DNA from: Phytoseiulus persimilis
Lineage: Eukaryota > Arthropoda > Arachnida > Mesostigmata > Phytoseiidae
Direction of reading: 5' to 3'
Assembly: GCA_037576195.1 (NCBI GenBank)
Contig: CM075101.1
Span: 46,066,001-46,130,000, forward strand
Length of the DNA: 64,000 nucleotides
This document shows positions 47,986-60,200 of the stretch, piece by piece (position 1 is the first letter of the stretch; each line of letters begins with the position of its first letter). Both the position numbers and the translations under genes were made by a program. The notes beneath the pieces were generated by a model. That model worked only from the letters and a program-made list of their open reading frames with translations. It did not search any database and had not been told where the DNA came from.

Positions 47986-50270
47986 CGATGAACTTGGAAC
48001 CTGAGTATTGAATGCTGAAATATACCAGGAGCTGAGAAGGAAAGCTTCATGCTACTACTCTGTGTCCGAAGTGAATATTTCGCGTTTTCCGGAATCAGGG
48101 AGTTCGCGGAGCTCCGATTATAGCTCTCGATTCCGGTGATCTTTTTCGGTCGATGCGCGATGGAGCCGATGGTCACAGTCATCTTCCAGATTCCAGGGAA
48201 GGAAACTCTGAGCTGAGGGAACGATCTCCTCTCGCCACGGAGAAATCTCGTTTTAGTGCGGTCCCTTGACGCAGCCGCGACACCGACAGCATAACCTCCC
48301 GGCTGAACGGAATGACTGACGATTCAGAGGAGCCGTGTGAAAGAGCCGAAGGGAGGACGTGGAAAGAAAAAAACTGAAAATGAAGACGAGAAAAAAGACT
48401 CGAGCAGTAAACATTAACGTTCTTCCAACGCATGTGGGATCCATTAAAGCTCTGCGTTTTGCTAGCTCCATCAAAAACAACCAAAGCCGAAAAGAGGTCC
48501 ATGATGAATATATTCACTCCCGAACTGGGACCCTGGCATACCAGAGCCTGTCTGGCGGCGGGCCTGAACGCCCCGGAATAGTTTATGTCACGGCCGCTCG
48601 GTTCGGGAAACGCGAGAAGCCCAACCATCACGGAGCCCTTCCGTCATTTTCAACTTCTCCTTACCGCTCGCTCCGAAAATTTCCTGAAACTGAAAGATAA
48701 ATCCAAATAGCGGTCACACTGGACCCGCGTCCGTCGCTCCAGCGTTGCCCAACGCCGCTGCCACCCATAGCCGTCAGAACCGTCGGTCCCGGGCAGAAAA
48801 GCATATTGAGCAACATCGTCAGCGAGTTCTGGCGCGGCGCTGTCAAGCTCAACCCCGACATTGACTCAAATCGTTTTCTTTCAACTTCATTCGCATCAGC
48901 ATCACTGTTTAGATTCGGAACGTTGCAGTCATTCATGTCGCAGGAGCCGCGGTCGAATGTGCGCTGTTATGAGAGAGCACATGCCCAGAGGGCGTGCTGT
49001 TCGTGCTCGTAAAAGAACCTGGACGCTCCTCTGTTTCGGGGATAATGGTGCTTTGATGCACGTCCCGCCTCGACGAACCGAGCATGCCGTCAGACTGACC
49101 GGTATCGAGCATGGGGCCCACAGGGCTTCGTAAAGTGTCGAGACAGCGGCCTCAGCCCTCATGTCCGAAGCTGCATGACTGAAAGTGAGAACTATTTGCT
49201 CAATAATTTTTCAATCGGTCGAATGGAGCTCACATAGTCTGTTCAGTGAGGTATCGAGTACAAAGAAGGGGGGGAGGCGATGGGAATGGACTCCACTAGC
49301 CTATCGTACGAGCCGCGTTTCGATATTCTTCAAGGAATCGGCTGAATCGAACAGGGGGCAACCTGAGGATTTCTCGTGCACCTCAATTTCCGGAGTCACG
49401 TTGGGCTGGCAGTATCAGGTAGAAACAGCTCTGAATCATTTCATTCACATGTAAATTCGAATGATCATTGAATGCATGTTTGATGATAGCTCTGAAGGAA
49501 CCCTCCGAATCGTGACCCTTAATCCAATCCTGGAGCCCTTAGTCCTGCAAATCAGAATTCATGTCAGGTAGACGTCTATAAATTCCCCGTTGTAAAGCAT
49601 TGGGCTTGATAGATTTGGCGATACGATCGGCTCAAATAAGACTTCTGAGAATGCGTAAACGATCTTTGATGCCAGCTGCAGTCGGAGTCTTGATCGAACG
49701 TTACGTCCTTTGTGAAGGTTCTGTAATAAGAGATGATATTGATTCTAGATTTGGATCGTCTAAGATGTCACAGGTCACTGTGGTTCTCCCCCTATCCGAT
49801 TAAAAAGTTAGCCAATGAGCTCCCCGGCCAGCGACGCAGGAACTCGTTCCCCATCACATAAACGCGAGTCGCTACGAACTGGAACCATAGAGAGAGAGAG
49901 AGGGAGGGAAAGAAACAGGTGGTCCATCTTAGGTTTCAAAATGAGGAGCTGGAGCCCGCGGGAATCATTTTCACGAGCTCTATCCACCCCAAACGTATGG
50001 TCTCCTCTCTTTTTCTGAGGGTTGTCACGTTTTGTTTCGCAAATTTCGTGTTCGTCTCCCTTCAATGACCCTCAGATTTCTACTTGTGAAATTTGTGAAA
50101 GTTCTTTTTCGCCCGCTGCCGTAGCTGTTTGGCCGCGCTGAACGTTTCGATCGTCAGCGATTTTTCTGCCCCTGGAGAGGAGGCTCGCTCGCTTCAGGGT
50201 CAGACAGACCAGCGCAGAACGCCCGATCGACGCCAGAGAGCTTACAACCAGAACCGCTCGACAGAACACG
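47986..50270. other. Gene-free stretch upstream of a small membrane-protein gene
   Basis: Short frames only, plus an (AG)7 microsatellite at 49889-49902. The promoter and 5' UTR of the gene at 50271 should lie at its right end. Confidence 0.4.
49889..49902 (+). repeat. (AG)n microsatellite
   Basis: Seven AG units followed by purine-rich GGAGGGAAAGAAA. Confidence 0.85.
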
Positions 50271-50627
50271 ATGTCGACCGGAGTCCCGCTAGAGCCGATA
50301 ACAACTGAAGTCTACGACTTCACTTACGCCGACGGGCTCACGTTCCCATCGGTGCTGACGCCGTTCCACTGGCTGTCTCTTGTTCCGATGATACTTGGCG
50401 CTCTGCTCCTAACAGCCTGGACAGTGTACACGAAGACTCAGTTCTTCTGCGTCGACGAGTGCTTCAGGATTCTTTGTGCCACAGAAGTCGACAACGGTGC
50501 CCTATCAAACTCTACGGCTACGTCGAATTCTAAGAAGAAGAAAATCCCCGTGCCCACGATTACTACCCAGGTTCAGCCAGTGTTCATGCCTCCGGTGAAG
50601 GGCGACATGGTGACGATAAAGTTGTGA
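50271..50627 (+). CDS. Small single-pass membrane protein, unknown function
   Basis: An ATG with A at -3 (ACACGATGT) opens 118 codons. Residues 1-35 are polar with aromatic residues. One hydrophobic segment (about 35-55, LVPMILGALLLTAWTVYT) is a likely transmembrane helix. It is followed by a cysteine cluster (FFCVDECFRILC), a serine/threonine/asparagine-rich part, a KKKK patch and a tail ending TIKL, which fits a class II PDZ ligand (hydrophobic at -2 and 0). The lysines after the helix favour a cytosolic C-terminus (type III or I topology). The frame shows ordered domain-like composition and no competing long frame. It appears intronless; a missing upstream or downstream exon is possible. 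I do not recognise a family. Confidence 0.65.
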   Translation: MSTGVPLEPITTEVYDFTYADGLTFPSVLTPFHWLSLVPMILGALLLTAWTVYTKTQFFCVDECFRILCATEVDNGALSNSTATSNSKKKKIPVPTITTQVQPVFMPPVKGDMVTIKL

Positions 50628-53600
50628 TACCAAAAACGCCAACAAAAGCTGCCTCAACTCTGGACACCTGCCATTAGCAGCTGCAGCAGCCACCGCACGA
50701 GCTGGATTCGTGCGTCAGACGCCCCAACGACTTCTTGGGACACCTTTGTGAATAACATTATCCACCGTTCAATATTCATGAATCATCATCCTCCATAATT
50801 CATTGTTCAAGGGACGCTCCCACACCTCGGATATGCTGCTGCATTACCGTGAAGTATCGATGTGCCGCCCGACAACAGTGCGTGTCGTTGTTCGATACCT
50901 TCGATACCCGTGAGCGCGGAACTTTATGTGTAAATATGCTTATCTTGAGAGAAATATACGATACAGAGGATACGCGTACTCAACTGTGTACTCCACTTTA
51001 TGGTTCCCGATTCGGGCACTTCAGAACTATAGTTCAAGTGCCATCTAGCCACCTGTACATTGATCGGGTATACATGATCGCCTCTGGATTTCGGATTTCG
51101 GCCCGTCCTTCATTGAGAAAGAAAGACGTGGTTTAGCTCCGCATTGGCACAGCAACTCGAAAATTTGCTGCACGTTCCGATATTCAGATCGTGGGACGAA
51201 ATCCGGGCACTTTGGAGATCTCTTCGAGGATCGCTAAACTCTGCCTGACAATCAGTCCCGCCGAAGACGTCAAGCGAGAATCGCTCTAGCGCCAACATCA
51301 CGTGACTCCGCCGAGTGGATCGCGAACACGCATTTGCGCGAACGAGAGAAAGTTGAACGCGGGAGGTACAGGTGTAGAAAATTGCAGGCGCGGCCAATCG
51401 TAAAACTAAAGTAAAAGAAGAGTAGCCGTGATCTCGGCTCTCGAGCACCTACCGAATGCTAATCTCTGTTCAACGGCGCTATGCCGTTCTCATTATGCTA
51501 ATACTTTGAATAATATCACATCGGAACGGAGCGGGTCCGGGGTGTGAAGATCACTATTCTGACTCCAAGATCAGGAAGAAAGTTTCGATCGATGACAGAC
51601 ACGGTATCAATTTTTAGGATAATGAAGACGGAGCGGAGAAGTACGATTACTGCGTGGGAGAGCGAGACTTCGAGGAAATCGAATCGGCAAACCTCGCGGA
51701 AGGAAAGAAAGGCTGAAGCGGAAAGTCTGGGAATAAGTAGCTCCGCATAGGGCGCTCCCAAACTGGCGCGAAACCCCTGGATCCCGTCACAGCGGTCGAG
51801 AACGGAGTGAGGCCTTCCGAGCAATCTGAAGTCTTGAGCTGCTTAATTAGTTACGTCGGATCCCCCCGGCCTGGTCAGCAGAGCCATTCGCCAGTCAAGG
51901 GAGTTTTTGAGGAGGTCCGGAAGCTCCCGAGAAGGCCTTCAGGATAGCAAAACCACTCAGTGTCTCTGATAGCCAAAACAGCGAAGCCGCGGACAGAGAT
52001 TGGAAGACTGAGTCGAACGGAGCGGTCGAAAAGGGGAGGAAGCTTGTCGCTGAACAACTCATTTAAAGCCATCGGAGGAATCACGAGTGGCGAGTTTCTT
52101 GCAACCCGTCTCGTGGTGGTTCATTACATAACGACTGACTGCTCGTTGACTGCTGCGTTGACTCGACCTGCCGGCCGGTTAGCTGACTGGTCCGCTGCGT
52201 GCTTGTCGTGTGACCGTTACAAGACCGTTTGGCGTTGCAGATGTGACCTTGTAGAACCGGCAGCCAATCTAGCCGGCGCGCCAGGCGACCGCACAGCCAA
52301 CAAGCCAGCAAACCGGGCGGACCATAGAGCCGCGGCTCGTACTTCTCCTGTCCAAGCGTTTTGTGGCTGCCTGCTGCGTATACACATGACGGCCCGGCGG
52401 GAGAAAGCTGGTCTACGGCAAGCCGCAAACTCCCGCCTATTTCGAGCGTGGGGCTCGTGTGTACCGTGAAGCTATGCAAACAGAGAGAGAGAGAAAGAGA
52501 AAGCTGTGTCCAAGCAAGAGGCCGTGCGGTGGAGTAGACGTAACACAAAGACTGGGATCTAATTAACCTCTCATGATAGCTTCATCTGATCCGCACTCTC
52601 GTCCCGCAGGTGCTGAGGGCATCTAGAGAGATCGAGGCCGCATATTTCAAGCTTCGAAAGGCCTCTCAACCTAAAATGTTCTAGGCTCGAGTCAACCCCC
52701 TAGTTTATTGAGAATCTCAGCATGGCTGAGTTCAAGAAACTAGAAGTTATCGATCTCGATTTTCTTGACAGGATTCTGATTTTTGAGAGGGATGCGATCA
52801 TTTGGGAAGAAATTCGACTTTTCACTGAACCGATGATGTTCATGAATTCAAGCTGCAATCGAGGAAGCGCATGCCTTCAGACCGACGTTGCTCACGAGGC
52901 TCCAGAATAGGTTTGAAAGTCAGCGCGATCGTCATGTACATCCCAGGTTCCAAGTCTCAACGGACGCGTTTGCTAATCCATCGTCAGGAGACGCTGGAAT
53001 TTCCAGGCACTCATCTCCTTGACGAAGGCTGCGTCGGACACGGAATGAGCAAGAGCCAAACAGAACACAAGATTCTGGAGAAGCCCCTGCCAAAAGACAT
53101 TCCGGAGATCCGTCGCTCTCGAAGGCGATGATGAGATATCGGAGTGATGGTCCGGCTGTCACGAGGATTCACACGAGTCTCCCTTCCCCATGAATATTCG
53201 CCAAATGGATCGACTGGCTGCCACGAATCATTCGCAAATGCTCAGCATCGTTTGAAACCGCGTCGAGCTGCGCACTTTCTGATCCAAGTCCTCCGTGGAC
53301 GAGCTGCGTTGAGTGCAAAAAGTTTCCCTCTCGAGCTTATCTTAGCTTTTTCCGGGAAGAGTTAGAGCGCGTTTCACGGGGCCTTTCGCCGATTTAAGCA
53401 ACGTCGCGCGATACGACTCGTTGGATGACCTTCTCTTCCGTCGGATTCCGCCGCAAATCTATCGATGAGGCCTTGCGGTGTTACCTTTTCGGAACGGAAC
53501 CCGCGGCTCAATGGAACAACAACTGCCACGCCGACAAAGCTGCTCGCACCAACGTCCGAAACTTCTGTCCGACAGGATGAGAAACACAAAAGACAGCTTC

Positions 53601-56600
53601 AATGAAGTGGTGCAAATTATTATTCTCGAAGAACTTGGCACCTAGCAACTTTCCGTATGATACTCGATGACGGTGGTCGAGCGGCCGCGCTAGATCGTCA
53701 CAACTGCTGTCGGTGTCCACAGATTCTTCTTTAGTTGTGGTGCTGGAGCTGGCTGAAGAATGAAGGAGCCCCGGAGGGATTATCGTCGACACAAGCATCG
53801 GTCTGAGATCATCCGAGGAGGCTGACTGGGAGGAATAATTTTTCACAAAAATTCGAATCCGAAACTTTGTCGAAACAGCTCCTGAGCTCTTTTTCCACTG
53901 CGAAATAATTGAATTGCGTCCGCGTATGCGCATGTTCGGAAGCATCGCCGGTAATGGACGGCGTACAGGGCCTGATGAGCCGGGGCCCTTGGTGGATTTC
54001 AACGCGCCAGATTCCGATATTGAGCCTCGCTCGGCAAATAGAGCTCTGCAAGAATCAGGCAATCCTTGTCTGCTTGCATTAACGATAAGTGGCAGCATTT
54101 TTCCACAGTCTTTTTCCCTTTGTTCCGCGCTCGGAGGACAAAACGGAGGAAGCTCGACTGACACGCAGGAATGCGGTGGGAGAGAGGAGAAACGGACGAG
54201 TTCCTGAGACTTGGACTCAGATACAGTATCGTTTCGGAGACCGAAAATTCCACACGAGTTCGGATCTGAAGTGGAAACTTCCCCAGACTCCCATCTCACG
54301 AATCAAGTAGGCTCCGCTGTCGAAATCAGTGAATCATCATGGGACAACAGCTTGGTCTCGAGTTTCGATTCCACTCCAAATGTTCAAGAGAATCGTTCGC
54401 TAACGCGACAACTTTCACCGTCTGTCGAGTGATGAGCGTAAAATTCGAACCGTTTTTGCGTTTGCGGTGGGCTGAATCACCGGAACGGGACTGAAGGGGA
54501 ACGCTAGTTGGTTAATGTCTGAAACCGCGACTACCCTGTATGAATGTGAGTGAACTTCCACAATAGAAGAGGTTTCTGGGGCTTTGAGCTGTTTGATTTA
54601 ATTTCAAAGCGACGCAGATCAAAGACGAGAGCGAAACGCGGCCCCGCAAGATTTCGAAACAGTAGCGCAGGCCGAATTCACAAACCGGAAATGATTCTGT
54701 CCGCGACTGCAATGTTCCAGTGTCTTGGCCTGGACTCGGAGTCGGTGTTCGCATGCAACAACCCTAAGAAACCCAGAGTTCGAGAACTTCGGGAACTGTC
54801 ACCGTATTTCAGTGTTCGTCTTACGTTGGAAGGGCAGACGCTTCGTGCTACAGTTTCAACGGTCACGGCCGCTTTCGTAGCCGCCCGATCGGCAGCGCCT
54901 CTGGACGGACTACCACGATGTTTGTCAAACCAAGCTGCCGATTGATGTGGTCAAGTATTCCATGCATTCTCTACCATCGGCTATTGCGCAACGCGATGTC
55001 TCGTTCTCGGCTACGGCACTCCCGAGTAGAGTTGCCAGCGTAGAGAGTCCTCTCCGAAATTTCTCGTCCGCGCTGCGTTCCGTGTGTTCGTTTCGCAGGG
55101 AGAATGGCTCCAGCCTTGGAGCTGGGAACGATAATTGTCAAGGGAGTCGTTCTGCGGATCCGTTATACGTTATCCGCGGCGGCTCGTGAAGAGCGCTCCG
55201 GCGGCGCTCGACGCACAAGAAAGTAGAATGCAGGATGGACCGGCTGACTAGCCGGTCAAATCCCTGAGCGCTGCTCTTGACAAACCCGCATTGAATCAGA
55301 TAATTTTCGTCCAACGATTTGGGAGCCGTTGCGCTGTAGTCGTTCCAACCGCTGCGGTGCGCAGCCCTAATTTCGGATGAATCCCTCGAACTAGAGAGGG
55401 TCGTCCCTCTCACGGGCATCTCTGCTGGAGTGACGTTATCAGCACAGGAACGGTGAGATGAGCTCATGGTGGCTGCCCCGCAACCGCACAGAATCGGTGG
55501 CGTCGCGGATTCCCTCTCCGAAGTCGACGAATCTTCCTCGATATTGGTAGGTTTACACCCCGGAAGAATTGCGCATGAACCGAGGCTAAACTTGCATGCG
55601 GGGTGATCTGACCGAAGAGAGCCGACTCTAGTGAGGGCAGTCATCCGCCACGTTCTGATGGAGGCGAACAAGCCTCGGAGCTCTCAAGCAGAAATACCAA
55701 TAGGGAGATGAACGAACATCGTGGACACGTCGAATCGTTCGGTGTCGCCGAATGGTTCAAGTGTGCCGCTAAAACTTTGTCACTGGCCTATTCTGTTCAA
55801 TGGCTCCATTGACTTAGGCCGTCCGGATCTGGGAATTCGAGAACGGACTTCGGGGCCACCTGAGAGCCCTCGACTGGAGAAGCTCTCGCACAAAGTTCGG
55901 CAAATGCCTCGTCAAATAGTTCATTATCGCAGAACGCACCTAGCTGCTGCTGATTTGGTTAGGCACTTGCTTCAAGTTCAGCTGTCGTTTTTGTTTGACA
56001 GCCTGTTGCAGCCTGGGCAGGACGCAACCTGGGGAGGCCGAGCAAGAAAAACCCGAGGCGGAAAGCATGACGATGTCGGGGCTCAAGAAGTGCCAGAGAA
56101 TCTCTTAATTCAGTGTACACGTCGATCACCACTGCGACGGACGGGGGCCGACTGACTAGTCGGCTCCCTCCTATAATGTGGTTAGTTGCCTGTTTGCCCA
56201 CCCTGCCTGCCCAGCTGAGCTCCAGACAGTCACGCTGCCTGACACGGTGCGGCCAGCGCGTCGCCTGGCGCTTTCGGCTCGTGTCTGCTAATTCGATAAT
56301 AGAACAACAGTGCCTCTCGATCACCGCGTCTTTCCAACGACACTCGCACACACAAACCCTGGAAGGTCGACGCACAGGCAAGCGATCGAGTGAACGCCGA
56401 GGGCCTCCCTTTACACAAACACTGACGGATCTGTCATTTTCGTCGTCTGTGTCGCGAGAGGCCGCGGACTCGATCCGTGCGTCCATCCGTCAATCTATTC
56501 AGGCGTGCCGTACGTCGGAGAAAAACCAAAGCCGGATCATTAACGACTACATCACTTATCACGCCGATAATGACGACAATGAAGAAAGCGGTGACGTTGA

Positions 56601-57182
56601 TCATGTCATCGTTCGCTAGTGCAGGAACGGGCCTTAACTCCAGGATCCGTCCCGGTCGTCCCAGCACTTGTCAATCAACTCGCCCGGCCCAGTGTACTAT
56701 ACACGGTCCGCTCGACTTGAACAGATTCTTTCAGGTTCAGCCGGCACAGTTTCTCGAGGAAGGTTCTTGAGTGCGCTAAGTCGAAAGTCGCTCCGTGAGC
56801 TCAAGAAGCCTTTGCGAGGAACTCGAGATTGTGGCAGACAAAGTTCATCACCCCGGTCAGGACCGTCGTTTGTCGCCGTCGGAAACGGCCTGCTCCCCAA
56901 AAGTATTCCTCAGTTGGGTAATTTAATATCGCGTGACAAGTCAAGCCAATATTTCTCTGAACAAAGAAACGAGGGCATGGAAGGAAACTTTCGCGTGGAA
57001 ACAGACGTGGTTCGAGCGCTAGGAGGAAGAGAGCAGTTGGAATCCAGAACTGTCACTACACGAGAAACTCATTCTTGTCCGGCCGTGGTCGAGTCTCAGA
57101 TTCGTCCAATCCTAACGGGATGATCGCTCTACGGCGAATCGTTTTTCGCTCTTCTTCGAACCGCTCCCCTCCGACCCTCAAA
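50628..57182. other. Gene-poor stretch
   Basis: Long overlapping frames occur on both strands (for example 53508-54299 minus, 55138-55671 minus and 56113-56619 plus). They lack ATG starts in place, share the same DNA in opposite frames and show no domain, so I treat them as chance in moderately GC-rich DNA. An (AG)n microsatellite lies at 52482-52494. It may be intron or regulatory DNA of a gene beyond the window. Confidence 0.35.
52482..52494 (+). repeat. (AG)n microsatellite
   Basis: Six AG units, continued by GAAAGAGAAAG. Confidence 0.85.
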
Positions 57183-57225
57183 CAGTGGTCGGCAACTTTT
57201 CCGGCCGCGGCCCGCAGACGAATTC
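57183..57225 (+). mobile_element. Second hAT (Charlie-like) terminus
   Basis: It begins CAGTGGTCGGCAACTTTTCC, followed by GGCCGCGGCCCGC. This is the same layout as the terminus at 6113 (CAGNGGTNGGCAACTT, then GC-rich blocks). The 8 bases before it (57175-57182, CCCTCAAA) would be the target duplication. No matching far end or transposase was found, so the extent of this copy is unknown. Confidence 0.5.
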
Positions 57226-60200
57226 GATTTTCAGGCAAATAAATTCAGCTCATCCCGAGCATGGAACGGAGTCCTGTTTCGATGAAGCTTGATCCCCGTA
57301 ACCAGTTTAAGGTAAGATATTACTCTGGTTCCATAACATCAGAATGCCGTCGCAGGACAGAGCGTCTGGTTTGCCTCGCTCAGTCCAGAATGTCCGCTTC
57401 CATCCAAAGTCACCTCGCTATCGTAAGGATTCCGATTCTAATTGCCAATTCACACTTAGTGGTACTGCTTGGTTCGGAACGGTGTGTGTGCTGGAACAAT
57501 TTCGCAAGTTGAAGCACGTGGAACAAACAGTGTCGGTATCGGTCTGGCGTTACCCTGCGAATGCTCGGACCCCTGCAATCACTTTGCCGTACAGCGCGAT
57601 AGCCAGACATGTTAGAGTCTCCGTTGCAAATCTCATCGGCGGCACGAGTTTCCACGAGTCTGGAGGAACACCCCGCGGCTCGACCAAAAGGCGGTCGCTC
57701 CTTGGGCCTTGGCCTGGCAGTTGCCAGAACCTGCCCTGAAGGCGTGAGAAGCCCAAGGTGCGCAGGTCAGGGATTCGCAATGGGTCTGCTTTTGGTGCCC
57801 GAAGCGGGAATAGGGGACGGGAAGCCTTGTCGAAGAAATAGCGTGACCACGATATTCGTCCGATCTGCCGCTGAAATTCTTCGACGCGACTCCTAGCATT
57901 TCGCGTAGTTGAGACTGCGGAGAATCCAAACCAGAACAGCTGAACTCTCCAAACCAGGAACGGCTGTTGAATCTCGGGCTGGGATCTCACAAAACGCCTT
58001 CGAGACGTACGGATACACAGAGCGCATCAGACGCCGGAAACCGAAAATCGTCTAGATAGAGGGAGCGTGAGGAATCGATACGATGGACCGCTCCGGACGT
58101 TCTGCAATACCGCCATGGCCGATGGTTCAACGTTTCCCACTCCACGTACACTCCGGAAATCTCATACCAACGTTCTTTGCGGAGAGTAGACACGGGCAAG
58201 CCTCGAACGATAGATGCTGGAACGACTCCGGAACATGCATGTGTGAGTTTCCGTTTTCTCGCGACGCCTGCCTTGATGGGTGTCCGACTCCGCTGCGCCG
58301 GGATTCTGTGCTAAACGATGCCCGGCTCGCTGCCATGTCAAAGGCGTTTGTTGCTCGGAGGTTTCGTTGATGAACTCGCTCAGGCTACTCGCCTACGCGC
58401 CACCCTGACGGCCACCACACCCAGTCGGTCTTAGACGCAATCAAAACCCGAGCAATGCAAGCCCCGATGTAAGCTTCGAATCCCATTCGCGTCGGCATCA
58501 GTATACACGCGATGGGAGGTGGCGTGGCGGGGACAACCGAGCGTGATAGGATACTTGCCGGCTGGCCTGGCCGGCCTGATCGTGGGTCGGCAGCTAAACA
58601 AGCGGACACAGGAGCGAACGGAATAACAAGCCGCCGAGCGCACTGCCGGCGCGGTAGCAGACAGACGAGGGTCAGATAGAGAGAGGCGGAGGAGCAACTT
58701 GAGAAGAAACCATTTTTTACAGCTCATCCATCAAATGCATGCAGGCAGGCAGGCATGAACAGTGTTTGCACAAACGTACGCCGACACGCAGCCCAGCACG
58801 CTCCTTGTTCGCAGAGTCCAACTCACCACTTCGAACTGGAGCCACAGACGACTGCCGCCCGTCGGAGATTATCGCAGCTGGATCGCCATCGGTGAATGAA
58901 TCAATTAAAACGGAAGGAGGCTGCCCCGCAACCGTGGGGGGTCGTTGACGTTGGGGGTTCCCGGCATCGGCCGATTCCTCAGGGTATTCGGTCGGCAGCC
59001 GCTCCAAATCAGTATCACTCGCTCGATCTGAGACTCCGAAAACATCCCCAAACAGAAACGCGACGACAGGAAGCTTCCGCGGGATACTCCCCTGAACGGC
59101 GTAACCAGAGGTAGATCTCGGTTGGTTGCGGGCTGGGTCTGACGGTGAGGAGTTGCTTGTGGTGCCCCCATCGTTCCAACTGTAACGATGTGCGCTCGAT
59201 TTCATTGATATATGAGCAGATGGTTTCTTGCGTTGAGACAGACCACATCGATCCACAAGTCCAGGAGTTTTCTTCTCGAACGCTCCCTAAGCTCGTCAAG
59301 ATTCCCGAGTGGGACCTTTGGAAAGAAAGCAACGTCGGTGATCCGATACTCATTAAGACGAGCTCTCCGTGAACCCTGACCTCCTTCCGATCGGTGGGTC
59401 AAGAAACTTTCTTTGACAACGGCATTTCTTCAAGTGACGTTGCTGCTCGTAAGCTCTCCTGACATGCAAGCCGAGAAAGACAGCTTCCGACAGGTCGGCA
59501 TCGTTCGTCATATCATCAGCTGGGGCGGATCTCGCAACGCCAGAGCAAATACGTATTGAAGACTTCTTTGACAGAGCCACGAGCGTAACGTGAGCTAGTA
59601 TTGCCTTTCTCCTCTGCATTATCGCTGTTTTCGGTTCACTTCTGTGTGCATCACGCAAGCATCGCTGCCCGTACCTCGTGCTGGCAAATAAATTTCTCCG
59701 TTGTCTTCAAAACGGGCGGGGGCCGTTCTGGGAATAACTGACGGAATCTTCTGCGTCTCCGCCTCACGACCGCCTGCGAAGCAGACACCTCGTCTGTCCG
59801 GAAAAAATAATTAACGGGAATAATTCTTCCTGGAAGTACCGAGGCGCTGTTCGGGTATTGTGCCCGTCGACGGATTCTGTCATGGCTGCCCGCGGACCGT
59901 TATCAGATGTTCCTTGTCCGCCATGAGTTTTCGGCGATTTCGGCGAGTTCGAGCAGGCTCAGGAACCGGCATCGAAGAGAACATTGGAAAAACGGCCGGA
60001 ACCCCAGACGCGGTCTAAGAGCCAGCTGGTCCACTTCGGAATGGTGGTAGTAGTGGTGGTCGCGGTGGTTTTATGCATTCCTCCTTCTCCCATCCTGTGC
60101 CGCGGGGGCCCTCTTTTTCACTCGGTCTCCGCCGCCGTATGGGACCGGGCTCGGAACAAGGCCGGAGCAGCTGTATTCAATCGGAGACTAGGGAACCCTC

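Noticed and set aside
53508-54299. A 263-codon minus-strand frame
   Set aside because: It starts at GTG with no ATG in the first part, no domain is visible and opposing frames are open too.
55138-55671. A minus-strand frame with an internal Kozak-like GCCACCATGA
   Set aside because: The protein after the ATG has no recognisable domain or coding character; one good start context is not enough.
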